From Dyella halodurans (lineage in GTDB: Bacteria > Pseudomonadota > Gammaproteobacteria > Xanthomonadales > Rhodanobacteraceae), in contig NZ_JAPDPF010000004.1 in assembly GCF_026283925.1 (NCBI RefSeq), positions 124,001 through 188,000 of the forward strand: a stretch of DNA of 64,000 nt, given 5' to 3'. The notes under the pieces are model-generated. The model had not been told where the DNA came from. It saw nothing but the letters and a program-made list of their open reading frames with translations, and made no database searches. Below are positions 63,201 to 64,000 of this stretch, piece by piece. A program made the position numbers and the translations under genes. Each line of letters opens with the position of its first letter. The stretch's first letter is position 1.

Positions 63201-63582
63201 AGGCAAGACGCTGCGCGCCGGCGTGATCGAGGCGGCTCGCCTGCGACTACGCCCGATCCTGATGACGTCGATGGCGTTCATCCTGGGTGTGTTCCCGCTG
63301 TTCATCTCCACCGGTGCCGGCGCCAACGCCCGTCACGCCATTGGTACCGGCGTGATCGGCGGCATGCTGTTCGCCACCTTCCTGGGCCTGCTGCTGATCC
63401 CGGTGTTCTACGTGGTGGTGCGTCGCCTGCTCGGCGACAAGCTGGACGAGGCATCGCGCTCGATCCGCGGCAGCCACGGCGGCCCGGCAGCCGAAGGCGG
63501 CAGCGGCGGTACCACGCCACCGCCGCAGCAGGGTCCGGGCGGCATGCAGCCGTTCGATTCGGACCCGCGTCGCGGGGCCTGA
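60256..63582 (+). CDS. AcrB-like RND multidrug transporter
   Basis: 1108 residues, longer than AcrB (1049) mainly by a Gly/Pro-rich cytoplasmic tail (about 1065-1108) and a short Lys/Ala insertion near 635-660 (KQKQAKAAHDEQVKAG). Start FFIDRPIFAWVVAILISLCG, YPNIAPPQVTVNATYPGASA, TM4 IVVDDAIVVIEN at about 402-413 with the proton-relay Asp pair, and switch-loop-like residues TIRGLSQFGGIDMFLQ. It exports hydrophobic drugs from the inner membrane and periplasm. No TolC-type gene follows; a strong terminator ends the operon, so an outer-membrane factor elsewhere must be used. Confidence 0.95.
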   Translation: MPSFFIDRPIFAWVVAILISLCGTIAVLNMGIESYPNIAPPQVTVNATYPGASADTTEKTVTQVIEQQLTGIDHLLYFSSSSSSSGSATVTLTFETGTDPDIAQVQVQNKVALASPRLPAEVNLQGVVVAKSNPDFLMFVALTSDNPRIDGDKLTDIVSSQVLDQIGRIPGVGSTRQLGSEYAMRVWLNPDKLQGYNLSATQVLTALQTQNVQFAAGSLGSDPAVNGQGFSVTVSAEGRFVTPSEFENIILRADSDGTVVRLGDVARIDFGPQSYGFAATWNSTATGSFGVQLLPGANALDVATAVRAKMDELAKSFPEGVTWFAPYDSTSFVKISIKEVVHTLIEAIILVFLVMLLFLQNFRATIIPTLVIPVALLGTFLGLLPLGFTINQLTLFGMVLAIGIVVDDAIVVIENVERIMSEEHLSPKEATRKAMGQITGAVVAITVVLAAVFVPSALQPGASGVIYKQFALTIAVSMGFSAFLALSFTPALCATILQPTHTQKKNIIYRKFNDVFGWVTQTYTGHIGSAVKHAPRWMIVFVLIVLLCGVLFTRVPTSFVPDEDQGYALAIVTLPPGASLERTKDVNRQIREVLLKDAAVDGVFQIAGFSFVGTGENTGMNFIRLKPWGERNFSDKQKQAKAAHDEQVKAGKATEVNPDITATEFIQQANMKLHGIRDAQIFVVNLPTIRGLSQFGGIDMFLQARAGQSRDELTQARNVLLGKAAQSPALVGVRPNTLESAPQLDLSVDRQQAQSMGLSVSDIYNAIQLMLAPVYVNDFSYGGRVKRVMVQADAPFRMGPEALQHIYTPSTLATASSSPTVNNMIPLASVVHTKWDLAAPALTRYNGYSAVEIVGNEGPGYSTGQAMGVVEGIINDSLPKGFGYDWTGQSYQEILAGNSATLLLVLSIFIVFLCLAALYESWSIPVSVLLVVPLGVLGVVVFTMLRGLSNDIFFKIGMITVIGLAAKNAILIVEFAVEQQQEGKTLRAGVIEAARLRLRPILMTSMAFILGVFPLFISTGAGANARHAIGTGVIGGMLFATFLGLLLIPVFYVVVRRLLGDKLDEASRSIRGSHGGPAAEGGSGGTTPPPQQGPGGMQPFDSDPRRGA

Positions 63583-63616
63583 TCCGAACGCGGCGACAGC
63601 CGCGCCAAGTAAAACG

Positions 63617-63646
63617 AAAGCCCCGGTCGCGAGACCGGGGCTTTTT
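63617..63646. terminator. Strong bidirectional intrinsic terminator
   Basis: A 12-bp stem aaagccccggtc / gaccggggcttt with a 4-nt loop, followed by a T-run on the plus strand (ctttttc) and preceded by an A-rich flank that gives T-rich minus-strand ends. It lies between the AcrB-like gene and the convergent GGDEF gene. Confidence 0.9.
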
Positions 63647-63670
63647 CTTGCTCAGGATGCGTGACGTGTA

Positions 63671-64000
63671 TCAATCACTGGCGACGACCGCGTTTCTTCC
63701 GCGCTGCTTGGCCTGATAGAGACGTCGATCCACCAGCTCGACAAAGGACAGCCGTTCGTCGCCATGCCCTGGCACGACCGTGCCGACACCGATGCTGACG
63801 GTCAGCGCCTTGCCGGTCATCGAGCGCTCGTGGGGGATCCACTCGCTCGCGAGTAGTTCGCGGCATCGCTCGACGACGCGAAGTGCGGAGGCCGCATCCG
63901 TCTCCGGCAGCACCAGCACGAATTCCTCGCCGCCGAAGCGGGCAAGAAAGTCGTGGGTGCGATTCACGGCGGTGCTCAGCACGTTAGCCACCAGCTTGAG
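63671..64000 (-). CDS. GGDEF-domain diguanylate cyclase, C-terminal part only
   Basis: The visible ~109 residues are the C-terminal half of a GGDEF domain: FGGEEFVLVLPETD has the active-site GGEEF, followed by LTVSIGVGTVVPG and ADRRLYQAK-like VDRRLYQAKQRGRNAVV, the usual last helix. The N-terminus and any sensory domains lie beyond the right edge. With GGEEF intact it probably makes c-di-GMP. Convergent with the AcrAB-type operon. Confidence 0.92.
   Translation of the reverse strand, partial: LKLVANVLSTAVNRTHDFLARFGGEEFVLVLPETDAASALRVVERCRELLASEWIPHERSMTGKALTVSIGVGTVVPGHGDERLSFVELVDRRLYQAKQRGRNAVVASD

Overview
The window is 64 kb of compact, high-GC bacterial chromosome. Gene content (lipoprotein-type outer-membrane efflux factor, 1644-residue NAD-glutamate dehydrogenase, alpha-amino acid ester hydrolase, fused 2-oxoacid dehydrogenase E1, Ivy lysozyme inhibitor) and dispersed palindromes of the 'tcatccccgcgaaagcgggga' type point to a gammaproteobacterium of the Xanthomonadales, probably Rhodanobacteraceae (Dyella/Rhodanobacter/Luteibacter-like). 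That placement is inference. I saw no rRNA, tRNA, CRISPR array, intact transposon or prophage.

Layout. 0-0.75 kb: copper-type P-ATPase (partial) behind a MerR regulator. 0.75-4.1 kb: a small, visibly less GC-rich accessory patch with insertion-sequence debris, three unassigned small genes, and a HigB/HigA-type toxin-antitoxin locus whose toxin gene is broken. 4.3-6.1 kb: an Lrp-type regulator divergent from alanine dehydrogenase. 6.5-9.5 kb: secreted cupin, membrane-anchored catalase-like peroxidase overlapping a cytochrome b561, and a Lys/Ala-rich DUF6496 protein. 9.5-12.2 kb: ABC exporter divergent from a PadR regulator with a clear repeat operator. 12.2-18.1 kb: endonuclease V, a mechanosensitive channel, and AraC, VOC, HxlR and ABM proteins. 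18.2-24 kb: alpha-amino acid ester hydrolase, then a TetR-HlyD-ABC-ABC export operon. 24-33.4 kb: mostly minus-strand exported proteins (M16 peptidase, DUF3761, RcnB-like, esterase, beta-lactamase-like hydrolase, Ivy) plus a PAP2 phosphatase. 33.4-39.5 kb: fused E1 of a branched-chain-type 2-oxoacid dehydrogenase, nucleotidyltransferase/GNAT pair, glutaryl-CoA dehydrogenase, EamA transporter. 39.8-48.9 kb: a four-gene MdtABC-type RND operon with its own outer-membrane factor. 49-53.2 kb: aldo/keto reductase, a beta-propeller protein bracketed by two copies of a palindromic repeat, 5'-nucleotidase, NAD kinase. 53.3-58.2 kb: the giant glutamate dehydrogenase. 59-63.6 kb: an AcrAB-type RND pair without an outer-membrane gene. 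The right edge holds a partial GGDEF protein.

The main themes are export and envelope stress (two RND systems, two ABC exporters, mechanosensitive channel, lysozyme inhibitor, metal efflux) and amino-acid catabolism (alanine and glutamate dehydrogenases, E1, glutaryl-CoA dehydrogenase). I did not find a clearly new multi-gene system. The least explained items are the orphan genes at 1.3-3.1 kb, the eroded toxin with an intact antitoxin, the 152-bp fold-back element at 52.2 kb, several apparently leaderless regulator promoters, and a Ser/Asn-rich insertion in the second MdtBC-type pump.
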